Shown piece by piece: positions 1-12,800 of a stretch of 64,000 nt of DNA. Source of the DNA: Plutella xylostella (taxonomy: Eukaryota; Arthropoda; Insecta; Lepidoptera; Plutellidae); NCBI RefSeq assembly GCF_932276165.1, contig NC_063995.1:2604001-2668000 (forward strand), read 5' to 3'. How positions within the stretch are numbered: position 1 is the first letter of the stretch; every line of letters starts with the position of its first letter. The translations under genes were made by a program, and so were the position numbers. The notes beneath the pieces are model-generated. The model was not told where the DNA came from and ran no database searches. It saw only the letters and a list, made by a program, of their open reading frames with translations.

Positions 1-142
1 AAAGGATAAGTCTTGGCCAGGCGAGTTCTTGGGCGAGTCTAGAAACGTTTTCCTAAACGTTTTTTTAAGCACGGTGAAAACGATCCGCAAAAAACTATTC
101 ATGGAAAAAGTACAAAATTGACATATATATTTTCTTCCCCAG

Positions 143-224
143 GTCTTGATCCTTCTGACCAGCTTCTTGCCAGAGGTCGGCACGGCTGGCGAGGCCAGCG
201 AACAGTTCTTGCAGCTGTATCAAA
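143..224 (+). CDS. UBR4: UBR4 exon 1 of window
   Basis: Encodes VLILLTSFLPEVG and following residues up to LQLYQ. The acceptor is TTCCCCAG and the donor GTAAGC. It is 82 nt and ends in phase 1, so its last A joins GC of the next exon to make Ser. Confidence 0.85.
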
Positions 225-3200
225 GTAAGCCCTATTTTATATCTCCAACATGTATACCTACATATTTATTAGGTTCGTGTACCACGCGTTGTTTTAACCA
301 TTATATATTTTAAAAAATCAATTACCTTGCAATTTATAGAACGAATTGCTTGATTACGATGACTCTTCCTAGCCTCTTGAAAACTGACAGTTCATAACTT
401 TAACTTTCTTCTTACGTGTCCATAGGCCTTGCATCGGAAGCTCCATGGAAGCAGTTCCTGGCTCTGCGCGGGGTGCTGCAGCAGGTGGCTGATCTGATGA
501 CCAAGGAGATCGAGCAGCTGCACCGCCTGGAGGAGACCACGCTCACCTCTGACCTGGCTCAAGGTAATTTTATTTCTTTGAATACGGCATACGGTAGGAT
601 ATCCTGTGATTGACTTATCATTTTTGTTAAAAGCTAAGAAAAGCTTTTATCGCGAATTCAAAACGGAACATTACGACATTTACGAAGTATCTAGTGTCAA
701 ATTTAATACATTTTTAATCAGCAAAACGTTGTCAAAACAAGCGATGCGTACACTGAACTGGATAGTAAACAATTGAACATTTCGTAATAAATATGCAAAG
801 ACTTTTTTGCAGCGTTATAATTTCAGATGTACTTACGAATTGTTACATTGTAACTATGTTATCTACGCAATAACTTACAGAATTTTATGGACGTCGGAGA
901 TAGGCATAACTACGTTACAAGGTATTCATGAATCAATTTACATGGATATTACTTTTACCTTCACTTCACCGATAATTGTCTTAGTACTTTACTTCCGCCT
1001 AGTCCTACTTTATTTAGTTGGCATCAAGACGTATAGCATACGTACGTTTGCATCTGTCACTGTTCTTTGTTTCTCTATTATTATTAAGCTAGTGAAAACG
1101 AATACGAGTCAAGTTGACTTATGTTACATTTGACATCTGTGACCAATGAGTCCACCATTAAAACCTCACCCTTTTTCCCACAGGTTACGCCCTCAAGCGT
1201 CTCACCGAGCTTCTCTCGATGCTGCTAGAGGAGGCGGGCGCACGGCGCACGTACAAGACGCGCCTGGTGGGCGCCGTGCTGGGCGGCTACCTGTCCCTGC
1301 GCCGGCTGCTGGTGCAGCGCACGCGGCTCACCGACGACACGCAGGAGAAGCTGCTGGAGCTGCTCGAGGAGATGACTACAGGTGCGGTAGTCACTAGTGG
1401 TGCAGTCCAGCACTAGTGTTGTGTAACTAGACGCGGCTGGTGGTAATGTTAGAGCGACGGACGATAGGTCGTAAGATGGTGGGATAACCTGAACAGGTTT
1501 TTGTGGGGATAGCGTCATTGTTACTGCGACCGCTACACAGGTTCGTATCATCGTCGATCATGTCGTTTTATTGGAGTTTAACTAATGACAGTCGCGATAT
1601 AGTGACGTTTATCTACGTCGATAACGAACCCGTGTAGTGCCCGCTGGTATCTGTACTCTTTTATTCTGTGAATACACAAATGCTATATTTGACAAAGAAA
1701 AGACTTGGTTTATAATGCTTAAATACACCAATAAACAATTTACTTTCCCCAACAGGCACAGAAGACGAGACAGCCGAGTTCATGGCGGTCTGCATAGAGA
1801 CGGTGCGCAAGTACCCGCTCAACGACTACCGCACGCCCGTGTTCATCTTCGAGCGGCTCTGCTCTATTATATACCCGGAGGAAAATGATGTTGCGGAATT
1901 CTTCCTCACATTGGAGAAGGACCCGCAGCAGGAGGACTTTTTGCAGGTGAGTTATTAGATAATATACTCAAATTTTGCGATTGGTAAAGCCGCATTTCGG
2001 TAATTGCTAAAGAGAATGAGCTATGGTGCTGCCATCTGCAATAACTGTCTACTGACAAACCCTATTATGGCAGTATATTTGCCATGGGGAGGAGAGATAG
2101 TGTAGATGTCTATAGTCGACTACCGCACGCCCGTGTTCATCTTCGAGCGGCTCTGTTCGATTATATACCCGGAGGAGAATGATGTTGCGGAATTCTGCTT
2201 TACGCTGGAGAAGGATCCTCAGCAGGAGGACTTCTTGCAGGTGAGCAAGAGAAGATGTACTGCGTATATGTGGTATGGTGATAGGATCTATGCGAATTTT
2301 CCGATTGGTCAAACGACAGTTAGGCCTAATAACAAAAGGAATCGGGGTTCTATGGTGTTGCCATCTGCAATTAGTTTTTAGAAGCCAGTCAGGGTTAGAT
2401 GAAATCGCTATCGCTGCCGCTGGCTACTCAGTTACAGTAGACGGTAAGAACGATTGAAGATCTCCTGGCGAGCATTGTAAAAATGTGAAATGTTGGCAAT
2501 AAAGCCTGGAAAAAACCTCTCTCCAAAATACTCTTCCAGCCTTTAAATCCTAAATATCTCTTCCAGGGCCGCATGTTGGGCAACCCGTACTCTTCGCTCG
2601 AAGTCGGCATGGGTCCTCTCATGCGCGACGTGAAGAACAAGATCTGCACGGACTGCGAGCTTGTGGCGCTACTTGAAGACGATAATGGCATGGAGCTGCT
2701 CGTGTGCAATAAGATCATGTCTCTGGACCTGCCGGTTGCTGAGGTTTATAAAAAGGTGAGCTGGTTCATTGATAATTTTAGCTGGTATTTTTGTAATTTG
2801 CGAAAGCGCAGGTGTTGTTTACAGTGTCTAACTGTGTATTAATAGTAGTTAGTATTTATTGAGTTTATATATGTTCCTAACGATTTAAACGTCACAATGT
2901 AACAGCCGTAAATTAGCAAACAGGAGTCCAATTAGCAAACAGCAACAATTTAGGAACAGGAATCCTAGTTTTTTCAGGACATCTTGTACATAAGGCAAAT
3001 ATGAAGTGTCATGGAGTACTTTTATCATAAATATACTTATAATGTTATATAAAATATACTTATTTTTATTATAAATATACTTAAACTATCTTATCTACCC
3101 AGGTGTGGTGCACATCGGGCGAGAGCGTGGACGCGATGCGCGTCGTGTACCGCATGCGCGGGCTGCTCGGGGACGCCACCGAGGAGTTTGTGGAGACTCT

Positions 3201-3863
3201 CTCGCAGACCAACGCCGAGGCCGTGGACCACGAGCAGCTGTACCGCATGGCCAACGTGCTGGCCGACTGTGGTGAGTAATAATGTCCTACTAGCCGAATT
3301 TCGACCACGGCGGCCAATCTGAATTGAGATCAGCCATCTACGTAGGAGTAGATTATAGTGCCCAAGTGTGTACACAGGAGCACTCTCTGTTCCATCACTC
3401 TCATAGCCCAATGGGACAAATTGACCGACACGACTGGAGAGAGCTAGGCGCAGGACCGACTGCTTTACATGCCCATCCGGCAGCATGGATCGTTACACTG
3501 TTTCGGACATCAGGTGATCAGCCTTCTATGTCCTAACCAAACTTAGAACCACAATTTAGAAACACAAATTGATGGTCCCACCCGGGAATCGAACCCGGGA
3601 CCTCTGGGCCATGAAGCGAAGCTTCTACCACTAGACCACAGAGGCAGTACTGTGGTGAGTACTTACCTCTAGTCGGGGCTGTCAGTTCGTGGAGACTCTC
3701 TCGCAGACCAACGCCGAGGCAGTGGACCACGAGCAGCTGTACCGCATGGCCAACGTGCTGGCCGACTGTGGTGAGTACTTGCCTCTAGTCGGGGCTGTCA
3801 GTAACAATTTTAATGTTCTCTTTCAAGTATGAACGGTGGAGAGCCAGAAATAGGCTGTTTTTT

Positions 3864-3895
<32 letters not shown>

Positions 3896-6800
3896 ATCAC
3901 TCCACAGACTTTATGTCCGTGCCTTTTGAAGAGTGGTAATTTTTATGAGATAGTTTTAAATTCTTTTATCTACTTTCTACTCGGTAAGGAAGTTTAGTTT
4001 ATATATATTATCTTTTATATATATTTATTTTGTCTTTAGTTTATATATTCTTTCTTTTATATATATATTGTTCTTTTTCTCTTTTTTTTTCCACTGCTGG
4101 GGGAAAATCCACATGGACACCTGGGAAGAGGACCCAGGTAGTGTCGGGCGTTAACCGACTAAAAACCCCCAGCCGTGTATCTCATTATACAAGAAATTTC
4201 TTTTTTTTTTCTTTTTTTCCTTTTTTTTTTTTTAATAATGGTTTTCAGAGTCACACTTACATTAGTAATGGCAACAAACTTAAGAAGGACAGGGCCAATG
4301 CCAGCTGTCTTCGGAGAACTTAGTAGACACCTGGCAATGGCTCGGCCCCTCAGTCGTTATAGGTCATGTTTTGCCTGATGTTAGTGTGTGACTCTGTTCT
4401 TAAAGATAACTTATTTTAATTGTTAGTTTTTATAATAATTAGGTATATAATAATCAATTTGGCCTATATTTTCTGGCTCTTAACCAAAATTATATTTTAT
4501 GTTTTATTCCGCCCCGTTATGCCTTCTTAACATTTCCCCAGAAAGTGCAATGACCTCTTCGTCTCGATTCTTAACTGCCATTTTTAGATTGTACTCGAGG
4601 ATGCGTTTCTTTGGCGCTGTTATTGCCGTTTTAGCGAGGTTGCCGATAGCGTCCTCGGTGTCATCCGCATAGTAGGTGCAGGTGGTGGTGTGCCTCGACA
4701 GCGCCACTACTGCGTGAGGTACGCTATCATGCAGCTTTATTTTATCTTTTGTTCTAATGATAATAACGGATTCGTACGTCAATCCCTGTGCTTCGTGTAT
4801 GGTTAGGACGCGTGAGCCCATTCCTTCACCATACCCTTGGTTGGTCAAGGTCTCTTTTTCTTCCTGTGTATGCACCAGGAACAGAGTGTTGGTTTGGGAT
4901 TTGGGAATTACTGCGTCTGTTAACCTTTTCAGCTGCAGGGATTGGATGCGCGCTGTGGCTGCGTATATGCCTGAGTATACTTCCTTTAGGGCGTATGCAA
5001 CATCCATGGGGTTTCTGTATGAGCACAACAGCTCCTGGGTGATGTTTGCTACCAGTGTTGGGCGATTGTACCTAAGCTCGAATAGGTTCTCTCTGTCGAT
5101 ATATGGTAGCTGATTGATGTCTCCGATCAGAGCAATATCACAGGCACGAGACAGGTGGGCGGCCATTACGATTGCCCCGAAATGGTTCATCAGGGCTTCG
5201 TCAATTATCAGGCGTTGGCATCCGACATGTTCTCTAAAGCCGTTTACCAGGACTGATGCCATCGTACGCACCCTAGTTCTGACCATGTCACCAATACGAT
5301 GCGCTAGCCTGTTTCTTATGTCGATGGCCGCCTCAGTTGTTGTTGTGATAATGGTGTCTTTGCTCACATCGAAGTTATTTATCACCCAGGTTGTCTTCCC
5401 ACATCCAGGTACCCCGTTCACCCAAGTGATAGTGGGCATCGTCCAGTGATTCCAGTTGGCGTTGATGGTTTCCACTTTTGCTAGGATTTTATCCTCTAGC
5501 ATAATCCTGGTGCACTGGGCGACGACCACTATTTGGTTGTTGTGTGGGACAGTAAATTTTGAGGAGTTGCATTCCCAGGGTACAAATCCGCTTTCCTCGC
5601 TGTAAGCCGCCATATACGCTCCAGTCATTTTGCCTCTGAGGACTTGGCAACTACTGTTATCGTATATGCAGGCTTCGGCCTCCTCGAGTAGAATTTTTAG
5701 CCGGCCTTCGTTTTCTTGCCTGTAGGTCTGCATGATGGTTTTGCAGGACAAGAGGTTTACCTGCTTTGTGGCGGTTGTTAATGCCACAAATTCTATGACG
5801 GCATTCTCCAAATGCTCTTTAGGGGAGGTTGCTGTTTTTAGCTTCGGTGGGACCACCTGACCCATGTCGGCTCTTGTTATGGTTCTTTGGGCCGTTCTTT
5901 TTCGGATGGGGCCTTTGGGGATTTGGCGCCACTCAGGTGTCCTCTGTGGTTTCCCCATAAGGCTTTGGGCAGCTGATTTGAATGCCTGAAGGAACCCTTG
6001 TGCGCGCCCCTGCGAGATTCTGCTCTGCATCCTCATATTTATTTCCTGCTGTTCAGCAGCAGCGACGGACTCGGAAGCCATCCTCTCCTGTAGGCGTTCT
6101 GATCCGGTGACCGCTTCAGTTTGTTGGTGGTTGTTGTTCCTCACGGGTATGTGTCCACTGAGAAAGCTTAGGTCTTCACCTCTGTCCTCATACACAACTA
6201 TTTCGTGTTGTTTTGAGGCTTTTAGGCAGCCCAGCTGGTCAACAATTTCACCTTTCTTATGCTCGATCACCATTGCGTCTACGCTTATTATCTTGGGGAC
6301 GTTACTATCTTGTGCTCTCTCTCCAAACATAGTGAGCCATGAGCATGCCTGGACAAACGGGGTGTCATCGGCCCATTCCAATAGTGCGATGGTCTTGTTA
6401 CGGCATCGTACTAATCTGCAGGACTGATCTCCCACTAGTGTTACCGGCAGTGCGTCATAGGCTTTACGTTTCATGGTAGCTTTGGATGTGCTTCCATTTA
6501 GGAGAGAGGCTAGGCCGGGTGATATGGCTACACGCTTTCGCGCCCCCGAGACGCAGAAGCTGATGCCGAGTCTTTCGCTGCTACTGTCCATGAACAGAGC
6601 CACACTTCGGCGTCTTAGTCCGGCTTCTCCTTTTTCGCCACAAGACAACAGATGGTTTGTCGCTGTTGCTTTTGGGGTCACTTTTTGTGGTGCTGAGATG
6701 GTCGGGTTTGATGATTGGACTACTGATGTTGATTGGGCTTCAGGGCGAGAAATTGTTCTGTTTCTCCTTGCTGCTACTCGGAAGATTCGATCTGCGTATG

Positions 6801-9800
6801 ATAGGAAATGAGGTCTGTGATTGGTGTCTGCCAGAATATCTTTTAATTCCGACTCCACCAAGTTCCTGTCTATCAATGTCTCCAGATCATGTCTTGCAGC
6901 AAGAAAACGGGGGCAGTCCAGAATGATGTGCCATACCGATTCACTGATGTTGGGGTCGCAATCACATCCAGGGCTTCCTTTAAGTTTGAATCTGTACAAA
7001 TATTCTCCTATCCCCCCGTGTCCGGTCAGCATTTGTACGTGAGCGGGGGTCAATTTAGAAGTTCGCGTAATTCGGTATGCTTGGTTGACATCCGGTAGAA
7101 ATTTACGCGTGACTGCTCCTGTACTCGAGGTCGCGTATCGATCTTGCCATTTTCGGACCGATTCCTCTCTGATCTTTTTTCTGACATAGGACAGGGGGAC
7201 TTTGTCATAGTCGTGGGAGGTGCTGTGTAGTGCTGCTGTTTTGGCGAGCTCATCAGCTCTTTCGTTCCCGGCAGTTCCTACGTGCGCCCTCAACCAGAAC
7301 ATTTGTATCTCTCCGCCATCGCTCACAGCCCTCGCAATGTTTTCCTTTATGCTTCTTGCCAGGGGGTGGCTGAGTTTCGGATTTTGGAGCAGATCGAGTG
7401 ATGATCTCGAGTCGCTCAAGATGTTCACTTTTTTATCCGTGCTAGAGCTCACCAGTTTTGTTGCCCTGTGAAGTGCATAAAGTTCCGATTGGAAGACCGT
7501 GCACGATGGGTGGAGACCAAAAGTCTCGGACAGTTTTTCTTTGCCATCCTCCCACCAACTTAGGGCGGCGCCGACTTTTCCCTCTATCTTGCTTCCATCC
7601 GTGAAGATTTGGGAGCCGGTGTCCAGCAGGGTGGTGTTTTCAAGGATCTCGTACTTGGTAGAGGTAAGTGTGGACGGATGTGGTAAGTCCAAGTACCCTA
7701 CATTCCGTTCGAGATCTTTGCCAGGTGGGAGGTAGTCAGCTGACAAGAGTTTTTTTGATTTGTACAGATTTGCTGCCTCCTGCATTCTGAGATCGAGAGG
7801 CAGCAAGCCCGACAGTGCCAGTGCAGATGTGAGCGACACTGTTCGGTAGGCTTTACATATTTTTTGTGCGAAACCTCTTTGTAGCGAGAAAAGTTGTTTT
7901 TTGTTACTTTCCAGTTCGACGGCTTGTGACCAGACGCTTGCGGCGTATGTCATGATGGGCTCCACTACTGCGATGTAGATTGTCCTCACAATTTCACCGT
8001 TTAGTCCCCAGGTTACCTTCGCTGCGCGCGCTAACTGTTTGTGAATGTCTGCTGCCTTTTTACACTGAGCGGTTATGTGAGCTTTGAAAGTTAACCTGCG
8101 GTCTATGATGAGGCCCAACAGTTTTATTTCCTCTACGAGGTTTATCTTTGTACCAGCCATGAATAGTTGGGGCAAATCGTATTTCAACTTCTTCGTTAAC
8201 AGCATCGCGTTGGTCTTATGTGGTGCAAAGTTGAGTTTGTTGCGAGTTCCCCATTCCACTATTTTATCGAGTACTTTGTTAGCCGACACCTCTAGGGTTT
8301 TTACTGCTAGACCTGTGAAGACAAGGGCCACGTCATCTGCGAATGCTTGACAATACACTCCTTCAGCCTCTAGTTTGTGCAACAGTGAGTCGAGGATGAT
8401 GTTCCAGAAAGTTGGTCCTCCTATGGAGCCTTGGACACATCCCTTAGTGGTCCCCTTCTCACATGCCGCTCGAGCGTAGTTGACCTTGATCTTTCGGTCA
8501 CTGAGATATGAGCATACCATCTCGTACAGATTTTGTGGGCACCTTTTTTTTGCCAGTTGATGTTTTAAAGCGGGCCACCATGCGTTGTCGAAGGCGCCCT
8601 CTATGTCCAAGGAGATAAGTACAACAAATTTTTTGGTGTTCATTCCCTCTCTTAGGTGTGCTACAAGGTCATAGAGAGCGTCCTCGGTACCTCTCTGGGG
8701 CATAAAGCCGTACTGGTTTTTGTTGAGCGTCGGTAAGAAATAGGCTGTTAGGCGCTTTTCTAAAAAGATCTATTTATTTAATTCTTTATTCCTCAAATAT
8801 AGAAAATAAATGCTGAAATGGCTTAATGCTACGAGCATTTTATACCAGTCAACCTACAAGAGGTACAGGAAAACTAGTACAGAGATCATTGCGTGTTAAA
8901 ATTAGTCCATAACGTATGGCTTCACAGCATAAGCTTAAGTTCTAATACTCTTTCTATCACTCTACAGGAGGCATCGAATCCATGCTGTCCCGCCTAGCCG
9001 CAGTGCAGCGCGTCGGAGCAGCCCGCGCGCTCTGCTCGACCCTCCTCCGGCTGCTGGGCCTCTGCACGCGCGTGCGCCGCTGCGTGCGCGTGCTCACGCG
9101 GGCCGACACGCGCGCGCTGCCCGTGCTGCTGCACGCGCTGCATCTCGCTGCTGCCGAGGAGAAGGACATGCCGAGGGCGGAGCTGGTGTATCAGCTGCTA
9201 GAGGTATTAGAATGGGTAGCTTTTTGTACACAGCTTAAAAGATACAGGTACTTACAGAGGTCGCTGAAGATGTATTAGAAAGAGGGTGAGGATTTGAGGA
9301 TGAATATAATAATAAACTCGTGTATTTGCGCCAATGAGTCTGTTCGGATACGAATGCACTTATACAATATTTATTTCCTCTAGTTGCAACTAGTTATAAT
9401 AACATTGCTTTTTTTTCAATTGGCTCAAAACACACATAAAATATGTGTACTAAATGACCTTTTGATACGTTAAACTCTACGATAAAAGCCATCGTCTCAA
9501 ATTTTCATAATTTCTAAACAGTATTATTGTTAACAGATAATGGAGCGCATATTATCCGTGGCTGCAAGTGAGACCCTAGAGTCGTTCCTGCAGTTCTCAC
9601 TGACGTTCGGCGGACCCGAGTACGTGCAGGCGCTACTCAACTGCACCGATATACCCAGTAAGTTTTATTCTATTTATCACAACGGTGAAGTGCGGTGATT
9701 TCCATTTCAATATGAAATATTATACTCATCATACCTCATAAACGCCCACTACTGATCATAGGCATATGCCAAGGTGTGCCACAATACTCTATCATCGGTC

Positions 9801-12800
9801 TTCCACATCTAACCACTACCGGCTTCATGTCTATGGTCATCAGTCCAGCGGGTTATAAGAAGCTCCAATATTTGACTCAGTGAAAAAATTACCAATAATT
9901 TCCCCCACCAGGCATCCGCAACAACCAGGAAGCCCTAGGCCACCTGACCCGCGTGCTAGCAGCCCTAGTCTACGGCAACGACCTCAAGATGGCGATGTTA
10001 GCGGACCACTTCAAGCCAGTTCTAGACTTCGACCGGCTAGACTCGGAGTGGAGCGAAGAGGAGTTCCGTATGGAGCTGTTCTGTGTTCTCTGCGCGAATA
10101 TCGAGAGGAACTCTATAGGGGGCACGCTGAAGGACTACATCATATCGCTGGGCGTGGTCAGGGATGCGCTGGATTATATTGTGGTGAGTATTTTGTCCAA
10201 AATACGGATTAGATAATTTTGTCGGACGATCTTTGTCTTTTCTCCGAAAATAGCGCTGATATGCAAAGGAAACTCAATGACCTCGTCCATTTGGGTAACC
10301 GAGTGGGCATGCATGTCAACAGAGAAAAGACAAAGTCAATGCGAGTAATGACTGCGGACCGTACTCCATTTAAAATCAACGGCCAATCAATTGAAGATGT
10401 TGACACCTTCACCTACCTGGGAAGCAAAATCACACCAAATGGTGGAACTGACGAGGATATCGGCAACCGCATCAACAAAGCCCGTGGAGCTTTTGCCATG
10501 TTAAGCCCAGTGTGGAGGTCTTCCGCATTCCGTCTCCAAACCAAGATCCGCCTGTTCAACGCGTGCGTAAAGACCGTTCTACTCTACGGTTGCGAAACTT
10601 GGAAGAAAACGGTTCAAACCACGAACAAGCTACAGGTTTTCGTAAACAGATGCTTACGCAATATCCTAGGGATCCGTTGGTTTGACTTTGTCTCCAACGA
10701 GGAACTTTGGCGCAGAACACATCAAAAACCTGTAGCAGAAACCGTAAAAGAACGCAAATGGAGATGGATAGGACACGTTCTAAGGCGTACTGAAGACGTC
10801 CCAAAGGAAGCGCTGACATGGCACCCCGAGGGCGGTAAACGAAGACTCGGCAGACCGCGAGAGACATGGCAGCGCTCTGTGAAAAAGGAAATGGGCCAGG
10901 CGGGGATGTCTTGGGCGGATGTCTCTGAGCTGGCCCAAGATCGTAAAGAATGGCGGCGCTTCACTTCGGCCCTTTGCTCCCCAGCGGAGATCGGGAATAA
11001 GTAAGTAAGTAAGTATTTTGTCGCGAGGGGTATGGAAAATCAATTACAAATGGCGCAACAAGCAAATGTATCGGAATCCGCTGTTAGTATTGGATTATTC
11101 AGTAGCCATTTTGACTAATACAAAACAGGTGCTAATTAACACTTGTATTGCATATTCTTGAACCTTTTACACATACCTAGATAAAACACCGCGAATTAGT
11201 TTTACTCCACTATGATATATCAGTTTTTCGGCAGATGTTATGCTGTATGAGTTTCTATAATACGTGTAATCGTCATCATCAGCCAAAAATCGTCCACTAC
11301 TGGACTTAATCCTCTTCTAATAAGCACAAAACTGCCACGACCTGTGTTGTTATTATAATGTCATGCATATTCCCTGCAGAAACACGCGCCCTGTGTGAAG
11401 CCAACCCTCGTGTGCACGGACTCGGACGAGCTGAAGGAGTTCATCGCGCGGCCGGCGCTCAAGTACATCCTGCGCTTCCTCACCGGGCTCGCCACGGACC
11501 ACGAGCCCACGCAGGTGAGTCTACGTGGCCCATAGTTTGGTCCAACAATTTTGAGTGGTCCAAAAATACATTTGTTTTCGGTTTTATCCATTTGATCGCC
11601 GTAATGAAAACTAAAAATCTAACTTGGGTATTACATGATCGGCCGAGTAGTCTTCAGGCATTCCGCAAATCCGCATAGCAAAACGCTTGGAGAATCTTTT
11701 AATTCATACAAACTATTTGTTTCCCCTCAGATGCTAGTGTGCGCAGAGAAGGTGATCCCCATAGTGCACCGTCTGGAACAAGTGTCTTCAGGAGAACACG
11801 TTGGGTCGTTAGCGGAGAACCTTCTGGAAGCTCTGCGCTCTCAGCCGCAGTGCGCCGTCAAAGTGCAGCAAGTCAGGGACTTTACCAGACAGGTATGATA
11901 TACTTGTTATTCTTGTACTATAAATTAACAAACTTTAAACCGTAAAACCGTACTTTTTAGACTGTCTAAAGCGAGCTATTGGTGATGGGTGTCTACAAAC
12001 TTACAAAGTAATGAAGCTGCTAAACGGAGTTTTATTTTTCTTTCCAACAGGAGAAGAAACGCCTAGCCATGGCGGTTCGCGAGCGGCAACTGGGCGCGCT
12101 GGGCATGCGCAGCAACGAGCGCGGGCAGGTGACGGCGCAGTGCTCGCTCACGCAGCAGGTGGCCGAGCTGGCGGAGGAGCACGGCGCCGTCTGCTGCATC
12201 TGCCGCGAGGGGTACAAGTACCAGCCCACCAAGGTGACTATATCTATGTATACTATAGCAACGAGCGCGGGCAGGTGACGGCGCAGTGCTCGCTCACGCA
12301 GCAGGTGGCCGAGCTGGCGGAGGAGCACGGTGCCGTCTGCTGCATCTGCCGCGAGGGGTACAAGTACCAGCCCACCAAGGTAAATACATAGAGGGAATAG
12401 GCAATTAAAAATTGCACAACGCCAAAGAGTTACTCTGTATCGCGGATTACGCCGTGCCAACCGAGGGCCAATACATGCATTAAGTCCACCTGATTGTACA
12501 TACTTTTGTATATTGTGAATTTAGTCCCACCAAGCTAAATGCATAAGGAATTAAAGAATTGCATTTAGCCCAAGAATTACTCTGTATCACGGATTACGCC
12601 GTGACAACCGAGACACTCACCTTTTCGGCAAATTCAGGTCAGGATAGCGAGTATCAAACACCATCCGATAGATGTAAGATGTTAATATTTATTCATTTAT
12701 TATGGAAACAATTATAACTATCATGTCGTACCCCACAGGTGCTCGGCATCTACACGTTCACGAAGCGCTGCCCCGTGGAGGAGTACGAGCTGCGCGCGCG

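Noticed and set aside
807..1133. 108-codon ORF in a UBR4 intron
   Set aside because: AT-rich, hydrophobic by composition, between well-defined exons; no coding signal.
3571..3648. tRNA gene on the minus strand
   Set aside because: Acceptor ends do not pair, and it is part of a 370-bp element with target duplications.
5390..5480. Stand-alone integrated RNA virus sequence
   Set aside because: The helicase is in one frame with reverse transcriptase and RNase H and inside LINE boundaries with a poly-A tail, so it belongs to the retrotransposon.
4757..8350. Several + strand ORFs of 60-118 codons
   Set aside because: They lie opposite the 1399-codon LINE frame and are its shadows.
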